64,000 bases of DNA, from positions 1 to 64,000 of the forward strand of contig JAFRAB010000043.1 of the NCBI GenBank assembly GCA_017405675.1. The letters are read 5' to 3'. Of this stretch, positions 7,094 to 16,484 are shown piece by piece. The notes beneath the pieces are model-generated. The model made no database searches and was not told the DNA's origin. It worked only from the letters and a program-made list of their open reading frames with translations. Made by a program: the position numbers and the translations under genes. This DNA is from Erysipelotrichaceae bacterium. Lineage in GTDB: Bacteria; Bacillota_I; Bacilli_A; Erysipelotrichales; Erysipelotrichaceae. The stretch's first letter is position 1; every line of letters starts with the position of its first letter.

Positions 7094-9493
7094 TTAATTG
7101 GCAACAATGTTGAGCAGCTTGTTCTTAACGAAGATCACCTTTCTGATGGTCTTGCCGTTAAGCTGAGCCTTAACTGTTTCCAGAGCCATGGCTTCTTCCT
7201 GAACCTCTTCCTGTGTGCAGTCCTTGGCAGCCGTTACTCTTCCCCTTACCTTGCCGTTTACCTGAACAACAATTTCCACGTCATTCTTTACCAGCTTGGC
7301 AGGATCATATTCAGGCCATTTTGCATAGGCGATGGTTTCTTCACCGGTATAGTGGTGATAGATCTCCTCGCATACATGCGGCGCATAAGGGCTTAACAGC
7401 TTGATGAAATTGATCAGCATGTCTTTGTTGACCTTATCCACTCTGTAGCATTCGTTGATGAAGATCATCATCTGTGAAATAGCGGTATTGAAATTCAGTG
7501 TATCGATATCCTCAGAAACCTTCTTGACTGTGTAGTTGTAAATGTAATCCAGTTCAGGTGTAGGTTCATCAGTGATCTTATCATCCATTTCCATAGCTAA
7601 GCGCCATACACGCTCGATCCATCTTCTGGCCCCTTCAACACCCTGCTCGCTCCAAGGCTTGCTGGCTTCCAGAGGTCCCATGAACATTTCATATACTCTT
7701 AATGTATCGGCACCGTATGACCTGACTATATCATTCGGATCAACGATGTATTCAGGATATCTCTTACCCATCTTGATGCCGTTGGCACCAAGGATCATGC
7801 CCTGATGGACCAGCTTATGGAATGGTTCCTTTACAGGGACGATACCCTTGTCATACAGATAGTTGTTCCACATTCTGCTGTATAGCAGATGTCCAACAGC
7901 ATGCTCAGGTCCGCCAACATACAGATCAACAGGCAGCCAGTGTTCCATCAGCTTTCTGTCAGCGATGGCGTTGTCATTATGCGGATCAATGTATCTTAAG
8001 AAGTACCAGCTGCTGCCGGCAGAGCCTGGCATCGTGCTTGTTTCTCTTCTGCCCTTCTTGCCATTAACTTCAACATTGACCCAGTCAGTAGCCTTTTCCA
8101 GAGGTGAAGCTCCGCCAGATGGCTTGTAGTCATCGAGTTCAGGCAATACCAGAGGCAGCTGATCCAAAGGCAGTGAGATCATGCTTTCATCTTCCATGTG
8201 TACTACCGGAATAGGTTCACCCCAGTATCTCTGTCTGGCAAAGATCCATTCACGGATACGGTAATTGACTTTCTTTTCACCGATTCCTCTTTCGGTCAGC
8301 CATTCAATCATCTTATTGATGGCATCTTCCTTGTTCAGGCCGTTCAGGAAATCGCTGTTGATATGCAGACCGTCTTCAACGTAGGCTTCCCTGCTGACAT
8401 CTCCGCCTTCCAGTACCGGAATGATTTCCAGACCGAACTTGGTAGCAAATTCATAGTCTCTGGTGTCATGAGCCGGAACAGCCATGATAGCGCCTGTTCC
8501 ATATGTAGCCAGTACATAGTCAGAGATCCAGATCGGAATCTTCTTGTTGTTAACAGGGTTGATGGCATAAGCTCCGGTAAAGACACCGGTCTTATCCTTA
8601 TTCAGTTCGGTACGCTCCAAATCGCTCTTGGTAGAGCAGGCTTTGACATATGCTTCAACAGCTTCCCTGCATTCGTCAGTGGTGATTTTTTCTACCAGTA
8701 CGTGTTCAGGAGCAAACACACAGTATGTGGCTCCGAATAATGTATCGCATCTTGTTGTGAAAACAGTAAATGTCTCATCATGACCGTCAATCGCAAATTT
8801 AACATGAGCACCATATGATCTTCCGATCCAGTTACGCTGCATTTCCTTAGTGCTCTCCGGCCAGTCTATTTCTTCCAGGCCTTCCAGCAGTCTGTCAGCA
8901 TACTTGACGATATCGATGACCCACTGCTTCATGTTCTTACGGACAACCGGATATCCTCCTCTTTCACTCTTGCCGTCTATTACTTCGTCATTAGCCAGAA
9001 CAGTGCCCAGTTCCTCACACCAGTTAACAGGCATGTCAACACATCTTGCCAGTCCATCATCAAACAGCAGTTTGAAGATATACTGGGTCCATTTATAGTA
9101 TGAAGGATCACATGTTGAAACCTGTCTGTCCCAGTCATATGAGAAACCGATGTTCTTTAACTGGCTGGTAAAGAAAGCGATGTTTTCCTTGGTAAACTTT
9201 TCCGGGTGATTACCTGTATTGATGGCATACTGTTCAGCAGGCAGACCAAAAGAGTCAAATCCCATTGGATGCAGTACATTGTAGCCTTCCATCCTTTTCT
9301 TGCGGGAAACTACGTCAGTAGCCGTATATCCTTCAGGATGACCTACATGCAGACCGGCACCGCTTGGATACGGGAACATATCCAGGGCATAAAACTTAGG
9401 CTTGCTGAAATCCCAGACATCTGTCTTGAATGTCTTGTGTTCATCCCAGTATTTCTGCCATTTCTTTTCTGTAATCTCGTGATTATAACTCAT
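7094..9493 (-). CDS. leuS: Leucyl-tRNA synthetase
   Basis: 799 aa, the normal size. Charges tRNA-Leu. The HIGH motif appears as HVGH in [16 protein letters not shown] near residue 45, the editing domain ([19 protein letters not shown], later [18 protein letters not shown]) spans about 220-400, and the C-terminal domain ends [10 protein letters not shown]. The KMSKS loop is KMGKR in [16 protein letters not shown], a variant I recall from other Bacillota lineages. GGAGGG precedes the ATG. The gene is controlled by the T-box leader upstream. Confidence 0.97.
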   Translation of the reverse strand: MSYNHEITEKKWQKYWDEHKTFKTDVWDFSKPKFYALDMFPYPSGAGLHVGHPEGYTATDVVSRKKRMEGYNVLHPMGFDSFGLPAEQYAINTGNHPEKFTKENIAFFTSQLKNIGFSYDWDRQVSTCDPSYYKWTQYIFKLLFDDGLARCVDMPVNWCEELGTVLANDEVIDGKSERGGYPVVRKNMKQWVIDIVKYADRLLEGLEEIDWPESTKEMQRNWIGRSYGAHVKFAIDGHDETFTVFTTRCDTLFGATYCVFAPEHVLVEKITTDECREAVEAYVKACSTKSDLERTELNKDKTGVFTGAYAINPVNNKKIPIWISDYVLATYGTGAIMAVPAHDTRDYEFATKFGLEIIPVLEGGDVSREAYVEDGLHINSDFLNGLNKEDAINKMIEWLTERGIGEKKVNYRIREWIFARQRYWGEPIPVVHMEDESMISLPLDQLPLVLPELDDYKPSGGASPLEKATDWVNVEVNGKKGRRETSTMPGSAGSSWYFLRYIDPHNDNAIADRKLMEHWLPVDLYVGGPEHAVGHLLYSRMWNNYLYDKGIVPVKEPFHKLVHQGMILGANGIKMGKRYPEYIVDPNDIVRSYGADTLRVYEMFMGPLEASKPWSEQGVEGARRWIERVWRLAMEMDDKITDEPTPELDYIYNYTVKKVSEDIDTLNFNTAISQMMIFINECYRVDKVNKDMLINFIKLLSPYAPHVCEEIYHHYTGEETIAYAKWPEYDPAKLVKNDVEIVVQVNGKVRGRVTAAKDCTQEEVQEEAMALETVKAQLNGKTIRKVIFVKNKLLNIVAN

Positions 9494-9504
9494 AAATACC
9501 CTCC

Positions 9505-9705
9505 TGCGCCAAAAATAAAAGGCGCTACTCTAAGGACGCCTCAGCGCGGTACCACCTTAGTTCATGCCTACTGCATGCCCTCTTGTCAGCCTTAACGCGG
9601 CTGTAACGTTATGCTCCCGGGTGAGTTCGGTTAACAGTGTACCGGTTTCCATCAGCCACCGGCTTTCTATAAAGCGCTGCTTCACTTACTATTCCGTTCA
9701 TCGCT
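9505..9705 (-). promoter_or_regulatory. T-box leader of leuS (CUC specifier)
   Basis: The conserved T-box AAGGTGGTACCGCG is present (rc of 9545-9558). Upstream is a stem I with AGAAAGCCGGTGGCTG-type text and a specifier loop GAACTC, whose CTC triplet (rc of 9623-9625) is a leucine codon. Downstream a terminator stem AGGCG/CGCCT (9520-9541) runs into TTTTATTTTT. Uncharged tRNA-Leu should pair at the specifier and T-box and allow read-through into leuS. Confidence 0.93.
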
Positions 9706-9711
9706 ATTTAA

Positions 9712-9740
9712 ATATTACAGTTTAATCATTTCATAGTCAA
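9712..9740 (-). promoter_or_regulatory. Promoter of the leuS T-box transcript
   Basis: TTGACT (rc of 9735-9740) and TAATAT (rc of 9712-9717) with 17-base spacing, a near-consensus housekeeping promoter. It is divergent from and next to the promoter of the radical SAM gene. Confidence 0.8.
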
Positions 9741-9768
9741 TTAAATCAGTCAGTTTGTTTTCCATATG

Positions 9769-9777
9769 TGTTAGAAT
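9769..9777 (+). promoter_or_regulatory. Extended -10 box directly before the radical SAM gene
   Basis: TGTTAGAAT ends six bases before the GTG start at 9784. If the first transcribed base is the usual seven or so bases past the box, the mRNA begins at the start codon itself. No Shine-Dalgarno is present. Confidence 0.55.
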
Positions 9778-9783
9778 GATTCT

Positions 9784-10731
9784 GTGAAAAATCCATATCC
9801 ATATACAGAAGACAACAAGAGATATCAGACCTGGAATTACTATACCAAGTCACATTACGGAACCAGACTGTACAAAGTCCCTCTGGAAGCCGGTTTTACG
9901 TGCCCTAACCGTGATGGTTCAGTAGGTACTGGCGGCTGCCTTTTCTGCCGGGGCGGTTCCAACAGTTTCCCAGAGCTTTCCGGCAGTGACATCTACAGAC
10001 AATATCAGGAAAGAAGAAAGGTATTTCTGAACAAATGGCCTGAAGGAAAACCGATGGCTTACTTCCAGTCATACTCCAACACATATGACACTCTCGACAA
10101 ACTGAAGGAACTGTATCAGCCTTTCCTGGATGATCCAGAAATTGTCGTGCTGGTCATCGCTACCAGAAGCGACTGTCTCAGCGATGAAGCAATTGAATAT
10201 CTGCAGTCACTGACTTCTATAAAGGATATCTGGCTGGAAATCGGTTTGCAGAGTATTCATGACAAAACGCTGAAGGAAATGAACAGAGGACACGATTACC
10301 GCAATTTCCTGGAAGCCATTGAAAAGCTGAAAAACACTGACATTAAAATCAGTGTTCACATAATTGACGGCTGGCCGACCGAAACAGAGGAAATGATGAT
10401 TGAAACAGCCAAAGTCGTTGGTAAGATGCCGGTTCATGCCATAAAGATCCATATGCTTCATGTGCTTAAGGATACCCCGCTTGCCAGAATGTATGAAAAG
10501 AATCCTTTCCCTCTTTTAAGCAAGCAGCAGTACACCGATCTGGTTGCCAGACAGCTGACCTATCTCAATCCTGAAATGGTGATTGAAAGAATTACCGGGG
10601 ACGGTCTGCCTGATCAGCTTATTGAACCGTTATGGACAATAAAAAAAATCAGTGTCATTAACGACATTGACAAAGCCATGGTCAGAGATGACATATGGCA
10701 GGGAAAATACTATAAAACAAATGAAGACTGA
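9784..10731 (+). CDS. TIGR01212 (YtqA) family radical SAM protein
   Basis: 315 aa. Radical SAM enzymes of this family carry a 4Fe-4S cluster and are of unsettled function in bacteria; they resemble the Elp3 radical SAM domain. The cysteines fall in the family's wide spacing within FTCPNRDG and GGCLFC (about residues 39-53). Later parts include YFQSYSNTYD near 100 and EIGLQSIHDKTLKEMNRGHD near 155. The start is GTG with no Shine-Dalgarno; residues from NKRYQTWNYY on match the family N-terminus, so the start cannot be far downstream. Convergent with the MFS gene, sharing a palindromic terminator that contains both stop codons. Confidence 0.9.
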   Translation: MKNPYPYTEDNKRYQTWNYYTKSHYGTRLYKVPLEAGFTCPNRDGSVGTGGCLFCRGGSNSFPELSGSDIYRQYQERRKVFLNKWPEGKPMAYFQSYSNTYDTLDKLKELYQPFLDDPEIVVLVIATRSDCLSDEAIEYLQSLTSIKDIWLEIGLQSIHDKTLKEMNRGHDYRNFLEAIEKLKNTDIKISVHIIDGWPTETEEMMIETAKVVGKMPVHAIKIHMLHVLKDTPLARMYEKNPFPLLSKQQYTDLVARQLTYLNPEMVIERITGDGLPDQLIEPLWTIKKISVINDIDKAMVRDDIWQGKYYKTNED

Positions 10732-10747
10732 TCAGTCTTCATTTTTT
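10719..10747. terminator. Bidirectional terminator holding both convergent stop codons
   Basis: A 26-base perfect palindrome (AAATGAAGACTGA at 10719-10731 and its exact reverse complement at 10732-10744), flanked by A-rich and T-rich runs. Its two halves encode Asn-Glu-Asp-stop for each of the two convergent genes, so both proteins end in NED. It can terminate both transcripts. Confidence 0.88.
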
Positions 10748-11874
10748 CTTCTCACGAAATACCGGTAGCCTATACCGGCTGTTACAAGTGCCAGTGCACA
10801 CAGTCTGAACGTCAGCGGCAGGGACCTTTCTGCGCTGAATCCCATCAATACATCAGGAATAATCGAAAACAGATCATTAATCATCATGTAAATGCTGAGC
10901 ATGGTTGCTCTGTCTGCTACTTTTACGTAATCACTTTCAATGCGGTTCATTAAAGGTCCATACAGCGTATACCGCAGATCGGTAAGACATATCAGCACTA
11001 CCGACAAATACAGATTGCGGCTGAACGACAGTCCCACGGCAGCGGATGCCATAGTCATAATCAGAATAAGCCCGCCCTTCAGATCACCGAAAACATCGGT
11101 TACCTTATGGGAATATACACCCAGGAAATCAAGCAGACCGGTAATGATAAAAGTAAAACCGATGAAGCTTTCCGGCCGTCCCAGCGACAGATAATGATTC
11201 TGATTAAGGAAAACAATGATAACCCATGTTGATACGCTTATCAGAGCATTAGCGCCAAGATATAACAGCATCTTGTAATCCTTTAAAGTCATTTTCAGCA
11301 TATTGCTGAATTCCGGCTTTTCTTCCTGCCGCTGTTCTCCTTTTACTTCAGTCAGCATGAAGCTTAATACTAATCCCAACCGATAAGCCAGCAGAGTAAA
11401 GAGTGCTGCCTGCTGATGCGTCATTTTCATTAATGAGAACAGTCCGGCTGATATCAGCATGCCGGCATTGCCGAAAGCCCGGTATCTGCCGAATACCTTC
11501 TGACTTTCATCTTTATCACATGACAGATAAAGGACAGACATATCTACTCCTGAAAGACCGGATACAGCTGCCGCAAAGAAAACTCTTTCCAGCAGAAACC
11601 CCCAGAAACCCCAGGCTTTCAGAAAAACCAGCTTACTGAGAGCATAAAGACCGTTCGCTATTATCAGCGTTTTCTTATAGCCTATCCTGTCAGCGACTAC
11701 ACCCCATGGGACTTCCAGAACTAAAGTGAACACAAAGGTAATGGAATCGATCAGGGCATACTGACTCAGAGAAAGACCGCGTGCTGTTCTGTACAACGTC
11801 GAAACAGAGGCATAGAAGACCATGCCCTGAAACAGCGATATCAGATACATAACGGCAATATTTCTCTTTTTCAT
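10732..11874 (-). CDS. MFS transporter
   Basis: 380 aa with about 12 hydrophobic segments, the first starting at residue 6. The loop after the second segment, GVVADRIGYKKTL near residue 60, is the classic MFS motif A. Substrate unknown; its layout is like the drug or unknown-substrate efflux group. The ATG at 11874 begins MKKRNIAVMYL; a codon upstream (11889) would put TATAAT inside the reading frame. No Shine-Dalgarno: TATAAT ends six bases before the ATG, suggesting a leaderless message. Convergent with the radical SAM gene. Confidence 0.85.
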   Translation of the reverse strand: MKKRNIAVMYLISLFQGMVFYASVSTLYRTARGLSLSQYALIDSITFVFTLVLEVPWGVVADRIGYKKTLIIANGLYALSKLVFLKAWGFWGFLLERVFFAAAVSGLSGVDMSVLYLSCDKDESQKVFGRYRAFGNAGMLISAGLFSLMKMTHQQAALFTLLAYRLGLVLSFMLTEVKGEQRQEEKPEFSNMLKMTLKDYKMLLYLGANALISVSTWVIIVFLNQNHYLSLGRPESFIGFTFIITGLLDFLGVYSHKVTDVFGDLKGGLILIMTMASAAVGLSFSRNLYLSVVLICLTDLRYTLYGPLMNRIESDYVKVADRATMLSIYMMINDLFSIIPDVLMGFSAERSLPLTFRLCALALVTAGIGYRYFVRRKNED

Positions 11875-11880
11875 ACCCAA

Positions 11881-11886
11881 ATTATA
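11881..11886 (-). promoter_or_regulatory. TATAAT -10 box directly before the MFS gene
   Basis: Perfect TATAAT on the minus strand, six bases before the ATG at 11874, right after the terminator of the upstream gene. No clear -35 and no TG extension. Confidence 0.5.
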
Positions 11887-11887
11887 C

Positions 11888-11912
11888 AAAAGCTGCAGCT
11901 ATCTGCAGCATT
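11888..11912 (-). terminator. Terminator of the Cof-type phosphatase gene
   Basis: On the minus strand GCTGCAG-ATAG-CTGCAGC followed by TTTTG, a few bases after the phosphatase stop. Confidence 0.7.
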
Positions 11913-11918
11913 TTTCAA

Positions 11919-12719
11919 TTAAATATTTGTGAATATCCAGTCTGCGAAGCCGTCGTCCTCACATGGTTTCACGGTCACTTCCTTAGCTATTGCCTTGGTA
12001 TCATCAGTGCCGTTTTCCAAACAGACTCCATAGCAGCATTCCAGCAGTTCATTATCGTTGGTGGTATCACCGAAGGCGACAACTTCTTCCAGCGGAATGT
12101 TGTACATATCGCAGTAGTTTATCAGACCCTTGGCTTTATCAATCAGCGGATGGACAAATTCAATCATGGTCTTCTGAGTTCTTACGGCCTTATAACGGTC
12201 ATTCGAAATGCTTTTAGCATAAGCGAAAATCTCATCACATTTTTCTTCAGCCACTCTGAACATGATCTTGGCATTTTCTTCCTGCCACATTTCGCTGTCA
12301 TCATGAGCAATATAGATCTTGAACTCATTACGCTTCGATGATGATGTTGCTCCGGCATCTTCATGTTTCATCATCATTCCGTCTTTGTACAGAATAAACG
12401 GATTAAGACCCAACGGTTTCATTTTCATGATTATGTCCTTCAGATCTTCCGGTGCCAGCTTATAGGAATCGATCCTGACTCCTGTAGCAGTATCATATAC
12501 TTCCGAACCGTTCATTCCGATATAGAAATCGAAATCGAAGTCCAGCTTCCATCTGCGTGGCAGACGCATGATATCAAAAAGATTTCTGCCGGTCGCAATT
12601 CCGAATTTTATACCTTTTGAATGAAGATAATCTATTGCTTTTATGTTGTTTTCTGATATGGGCTGACCGGTAATGACAAGACTTCCATCCAGGTCAGCAA
12701 CCACTAACTGTACTTTCAT
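11919..12719 (-). CDS. Cof-type HAD-IIB phosphatase
   Basis: 266 aa, normal for the Cof subfamily, which dephosphorylates sugar phosphates, nucleotides or cofactors. Motif I is VVADLDGSL near residue 8 (Ser in place of the common Thr), motif II SSS-type text in GIATGR near 40, and motif IV VVAFGDTTNDNELLE near 215, which holds the metal-binding acidic residues. The Lys of motif III is in DKAKGLINY near 195. Substrate cannot be told. A weak AAGGGG lies 14 bases before the ATG. Confidence 0.9.
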   Translation of the reverse strand: MKVQLVVADLDGSLVITGQPISENNIKAIDYLHSKGIKFGIATGRNLFDIMRLPRRWKLDFDFDFYIGMNGSEVYDTATGVRIDSYKLAPEDLKDIIMKMKPLGLNPFILYKDGMMMKHEDAGATSSSKRNEFKIYIAHDDSEMWQEENAKIMFRVAEEKCDEIFAYAKSISNDRYKAVRTQKTMIEFVHPLIDKAKGLINYCDMYNIPLEEVVAFGDTTNDNELLECCYGVCLENGTDDTKAIAKEVTVKPCEDDGFADWIFTNI

Positions 12720-12816
12720 AAAAACTAAAAATCCCCTTCTCCCGCATCCTCATTAAAAGTCAGTGCTGGGTCATAAATTAATAACAGTAACAATGCGTGT
12801 ATTACAGTTGGAGCGT

Positions 12817-12923
12817 AACAGTAATGCAGGGATTCGAACCCCATGCCTGCTCTTGGGCACAACCAGCTGTAGCATATTCATTCTCAATATGCAGAGATCG
12901 CACTCGCCCTTTTAACTACTGTC
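12817..12923 (-). ncRNA. Structured RNA with a tRNA-like T arm (divergent tRNA or tRNA-like RNA)
   Basis: About 107 bases on the minus strand. The ends pair over nine bases (GACAGTAGT with ATTACTGTT, one or two G-U pairs). Near the 3' end is a T-arm-like hairpin GGGG-TTCGAAT-CCC, extended by GCA/TGC with a bulged T. In the middle is a perfect 7-base stem GCATATT/AATATGC with a 7-base loop (12872-12892). A segment GGGCGAGTG resembles a class II D arm, and GGGC may also pair with a downstream GCCC. The text TTGAGAA at the central loop would read as a Leu GAG anticodon loop. It does not fold as a normal cloverleaf by hand and lacks a properly placed CCA. Could be an unusual class II tRNA, a decayed tRNA, or a separate tRNA-like RNA. 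Confidence 0.5.
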
Positions 12924-12933
12924 CTTTATTTTG

Positions 12934-13386
12934 CTAAATTAAGTCTTGTGTCCAGTTTGTTGACTGAATGGCATTATCTGTTTCACGCAGCTGTCTGCTC
13001 ATCCTGTCAATTTCCTTCTGGAAAGACTGAACATTTATAGTTGGTAAAACCTTTATTTCCGTATTTCTGGCTCTTGAAGTATTCAGTGAAGCCTGATAGA
13101 CAGCACTCTTATATACTGCTATCTTTCTGGCCAGAACATCTCTGTCAGCAATCAGCTGTGTCAGAGTCTTTCCTTCTGCCTTTACAACGGCATTAGTCAA
13201 GTTTATACGGGCAATAAGATCATTTAATTCTTCCAGCTTACTGTTAAGTTCATTAAACAGATCAGAAGGTTTCTCATTTGGTTTTTCTCCATCCTGTACC
13301 AGCATGTTATTGCTTATACGGCTTTCCAGCTGATCAATTTCTCTGTTGAGATCTGCTCTTCTCTGTAAGGCTTCTGCTAATTTCAT
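12934..13386 (-). CDS. DIP1984 family protein (septicolysin-like)
   Basis: 150 aa, mostly helical with heptad-like stretches (residues 1-30, 40-90, 120-150). The start [24 protein letters not shown] and the INLTNAVVKAEGKTL stretch match the DIP1984 family, whose members are sometimes called septicolysin; function is not settled. It is the last gene of the suf operon and its ATG shares a base with the sufB stop (TAATG), so it is co-translated with SufB. Why it joins the suf operon is unknown. Confidence 0.8.
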   Translation of the reverse strand: MKLAEALQRRADLNREIDQLESRISNNMLVQDGEKPNEKPSDLFNELNSKLEELNDLIARINLTNAVVKAEGKTLTQLIADRDVLARKIAVYKSAVYQASLNTSRARNTEIKVLPTINVQSFQKEIDRMSRQLRETDNAIQSTNWTQDLI

Positions 13387-14798
13387 TAACCTACTGCTCC
13401 TTCCATATCTATCTTCAGCAGCTGATTAAGCTCAACTGCATATTCTACAGGCAGTTCCTTGGTAAATGGTTCCAGGAAACCCATAATGATCATCTGCGTG
13501 GCCTGCTGCTGATTAAGACCTCTTGACATCAGATAGAACAATTCCTCATCAGAGATCTTGGAAACAGTGGCTTCGTGTTCCAGAACACAGTTATCATTCT
13601 GTACGGTATTTGACGGAATGGTATCGGTCTTGCTGATGCCGTCAAGAATCAGAGTATCACACTCGATCTTGGTCTTTGAGTTATCAGCCTTAAGTCCGAT
13701 ATATATCCAGTCACGGAAATTGGCATAGCCGCCATTACGGGCTATGGATTTTGAAATGATTGAACTTGAGGTATTAGGAGCCAGATGTATCATCTTGGCA
13801 CCGGTATCCTGAATCTGGTTTTTACTGGCAACCGCAATGGTAATTGTCATACCCTTGGCACCTTCTTCAGCCAGAATGCAGGCCGGATACTTCATGGTCA
13901 CGTGTGATCCGATGTTTCCGTCAACCCATTCCATGATGCCGTTCTTCATTACTTTTGAACGTTTTGTTGTCAGGTTCAGAACGTTGGTTGACCAGTTCTG
14001 AACTGTACTGTAACGGCACTTGGCATCCTCATGAACATATATTTCAACTACTGCTGCATGCAGTGAGTCTTTTTTGTAAATAGGAGCTGTACAGCCTTCC
14101 ACATAGTGCAGATTGGCACCCTTATCAACAATGATGAGGGTTCTTTCAAACTGACCCATCTGCTCTGAATTGATGCGGAAGTATGACTGCAAAGGCTTAT
14201 CCAGAGTAACTCCAGGAGGTACGTATATGAAGGAACCGCCTGAAAAGACAGCACTGTTAAGTGCGGCAAACTTGTTATCGGTATAAGGTACGATCTTTCC
14301 CAGATATTCCTTTACCAGATCAGGATATAACCTGATTGCTGAATCGGTATCCAGGAAGATAACACCTTTTTCCTGTACTTCCTCAAGCATGTTGTGATAA
14401 ACAGCTTCTGATTCATACTGGGTCGTTACACCGGCAAGAAACTTCTTTTCGCTTTCCGGAATGCCCAGTCTGTCAAAGGTATTCTTTATTGTTTCAGGAA
14501 CATCTTCCCAGGAAGATGACTTTCTGTCTGCCGGTCTGATGTAGTAAATGTAATCATCAAAATTCAGATCACTGAGATCCGGTCCCCAATCCTGAACAGC
14601 CATCTTTTCAAAAGCATCAAAAGCTTTGAGACGATATTCAAGAACCCATTCCGGTTCCCCTTTTATACGTGAAATAGTCTCGACAACTTCACGGCTGATT
14701 CCTCGTCCCGTATTGAAAACGCTGGTATCTTCATCAGCGAATCCGGCTGTATATTCATCCTGCGTCCGGAAGATTTCCCGGTTTTTATTTTCCGTCAT
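13386..14798 (-). CDS. sufB: Fe-S cluster assembly scaffold SufB
   Basis: 470 aa. SufB with SufC and SufD forms the SufBC2D complex on which Fe-S clusters are built. The N-terminal region has [16 protein letters not shown] near residue 85; the beta-helix core includes [20 protein letters not shown] and [11 protein letters not shown] (conserved Cys), and the C-terminus has [19 protein letters not shown]. The ATG at 14798 with GAGGAAG upstream is preferred over a start seven codons earlier. It overlaps the sufU end by 14 bases. Confidence 0.97.
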   Translation of the reverse strand: MTENKNREIFRTQDEYTAGFADEDTSVFNTGRGISREVVETISRIKGEPEWVLEYRLKAFDAFEKMAVQDWGPDLSDLNFDDYIYYIRPADRKSSSWEDVPETIKNTFDRLGIPESEKKFLAGVTTQYESEAVYHNMLEEVQEKGVIFLDTDSAIRLYPDLVKEYLGKIVPYTDNKFAALNSAVFSGGSFIYVPPGVTLDKPLQSYFRINSEQMGQFERTLIIVDKGANLHYVEGCTAPIYKKDSLHAAVVEIYVHEDAKCRYSTVQNWSTNVLNLTTKRSKVMKNGIMEWVDGNIGSHVTMKYPACILAEEGAKGMTITIAVASKNQIQDTGAKMIHLAPNTSSSIISKSIARNGGYANFRDWIYIGLKADNSKTKIECDTLILDGISKTDTIPSNTVQNDNCVLEHEATVSKISDEELFYLMSRGLNQQQATQMIIMGFLEPFTKELPVEYAVELNQLLKIDMEGAVG

Positions 14799-15240
14799 TT
14801 TCTTCCTCGCTTTCCGCAATCAGTTTTTCCAGACCGTGCCAGCCAATGGTAGCGCACTTGATCCTGTTAGCCTGCTTGCTGACGCCCTGTAAGGCAACAG
14901 CTTCTTCCAGCATGTTCTCGTCAAATTCCCTGCCATCGATCATGGCAAAGTAATTGTTCATGATTTCCTTGGCCTCGGCAATCGTCTTGCCCTTAACCAG
15001 ATCGGTCATCATGGATGTGCTCGCAGTTGAAATGGTACAGGCACGGCCGTCAAAACGGACATCTTCAATGATACCGTCAGTGATCTTGGCCTGTACACGG
15101 ATATCATCTATGCATGATTCTGATGACATATGTGCTTCCTTAAAAGCCGGATTATCGGTCAGTTTATGGTTATGTGGATATTCATAATGATCAAGAAGGA
15201 TTTCCCTCAGGACCATTGGATCCTTTAATAATTCTGACAT
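14785..15240 (-). CDS. sufU: SufU-type sulfur acceptor / Fe-S scaffold
   Basis: 151 aa. SufU takes persulfide sulfur from SufS in Gram-positives and passes it on. The three zinc/sulfur cysteines are present at about 43 (ESCIDD), 68 (GRACTIS) and 129 (IKCATIGW), with the partner Asp at 45. In most SufU proteins the first motif reads CGD; here it is CID, losing the glycine. AGGAGGTG lies before the ATG. It sits between sufS and sufB as in Bacillus-type suf operons. Confidence 0.95.
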   Translation of the reverse strand: MSELLKDPMVLREILLDHYEYPHNHKLTDNPAFKEAHMSSESCIDDIRVQAKITDGIIEDVRFDGRACTISTASTSMMTDLVKGKTIAEAKEIMNNYFAMIDGREFDENMLEEAVALQGVSKQANRIKCATIGWHGLEKLIAESEEENDGK

Positions 15241-15251
15241 TGAAACACCTC

Positions 15252-16484
15252 CTAGAAGAATATTCCTATACAGTTTTCAATTGTACAGGTCTTAATGGCT
15301 TCAGCCAGTCTGTCTGCATCTTCAAAGGTATTGTAGAAATAGAAAGATGCACGGATGGTTTCAGTAACGCCTATAACGTTGTGCAGCAGCTTGGCACAGT
15401 GATTTCCGCTTCTGACGGCTATTCCCTGTGAACCGATATAGCTTGCAGCGTCCTGGGCGAATATATTCTTAACATTAAATGCGATGATACCTGTATCGCC
15501 GTTTGGATTGTAAACTTCAACATTGTCATAATCGGCAATTTTATTCATGAAATAGTCTCTCAGAGCTTTTTCATGAGCCGAAATGTTCTCCATTCCTGCT
15601 CCGGAAATATATCTGAGAGCTGCTCCAAGGCCAATCACTCCTTCCATGTCAGGAGTACCTGATTCAAACTTTTCAGGAGTTTCCTTGAGTATTACCGTAC
15701 CGTCTTTCTCAAAACGGGCATTGGAACCTCCTCCATAGGTAAATGGTTCCATGGCGTCCAGCAGAGCTTTCTTTCCATAGAGAACACCTACACCTGAAGG
15801 ACCGCACATTTTATGAGATGAGAATGCCATGAAGTCGCAGTCCCAGTCCTTGACATCCGTATGTATATGAGCTGCTGACTGCGCAGCATCAACTACCGTA
15901 ATGGCTCCATATTCATGAGCAATACGGCATAATTCCTTTACGTCCGCAATGTATCCCAGAACATTAGTTACAGCTGCAAAGGCAACTATTCTGACCTTAT
16001 CAGTCATGGCCTTCTTCAAAGCTGCCGGAGTCAGTCTTCCTTCTTCATCAAGATCAATATATCTGATGACAGCACCGGTCTTTTTGGCTACATCAAACCA
16101 CGGCAGAACATTGGAAGCATGTTCAGCCAGAGTGATCAGTATTTCATCACCGGCTTTAAGATTAGCCAGGCCATAGCTGTAGGCAACAATGTTAAGTCCA
16201 TTGGTTGCACCGGCGGTAAAAACAACTTCCTTTTCATCGCAGTTTATAAATCCGCCCACTATCTTTCTGACTGAATCATAGGCAGTATCAGCTTTCTGTG
16301 AAAGTTCATATTCACCACGGTGAATGTTTGAAGTGTAGTTGTGATAGAAATCATTGATGGCATTGATAACGGCATTCGGCTTGAAAGTAGTAGCAGAATT
16401 ATCCAGATATACTAACGGATGTCCGCTCATAAGCTTGCCGTCAAGCATTGGGAAATCTTTTCTGATAGTATTTACATCAAGCAT
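15252..16484 (-). CDS. sufS: Cysteine desulfurase SufS
   Basis: 410 aa. PLP enzyme that takes sulfur from cysteine for Fe-S assembly. The PLP lysine is in FSSHKMCGPSGVGVLYG (near residue 225) and the catalytic cysteine in VRSGNHCAKLL (near 365), the short-loop type II form. The TAGATNGLNIVAYSYG stretch near 95 is typical. AAGGTGAG precedes the ATG and it overlaps the sufD end by eight bases. Confidence 0.97.
   Translation of the reverse strand: MLDVNTIRKDFPMLDGKLMSGHPLVYLDNSATTFKPNAVINAINDFYHNYTSNIHRGEYELSQKADTAYDSVRKIVGGFINCDEKEVVFTAGATNGLNIVAYSYGLANLKAGDEILITLAEHASNVLPWFDVAKKTGAVIRYIDLDEEGRLTPAALKKAMTDKVRIVAFAAVTNVLGYIADVKELCRIAHEYGAITVVDAAQSAAHIHTDVKDWDCDFMAFSSHKMCGPSGVGVLYGKKALLDAMEPFTYGGGSNARFEKDGTVILKETPEKFESGTPDMEGVIGLGAALRYISGAGMENISAHEKALRDYFMNKIADYDNVEVYNPNGDTGIIAFNVKNIFAQDAASYIGSQGIAVRSGNHCAKLLHNVIGVTETIRASFYFYNTFEDADRLAEAIKTCTIENCIGIFF

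Noticed and set aside
8198..8740. 180-aa plus-strand frame opposite leuS
   Set aside because: Lies wholly antisense to the LeuRS editing domain; typical shadow frame.
12809..12923. A normal tRNA gene call for the RNA at 12817-12923
   Set aside because: Hand folding gives no usual D arm or 5+7 anticodon arm with T33, and no CCA right after the acceptor, unlike every other tRNA in the window.
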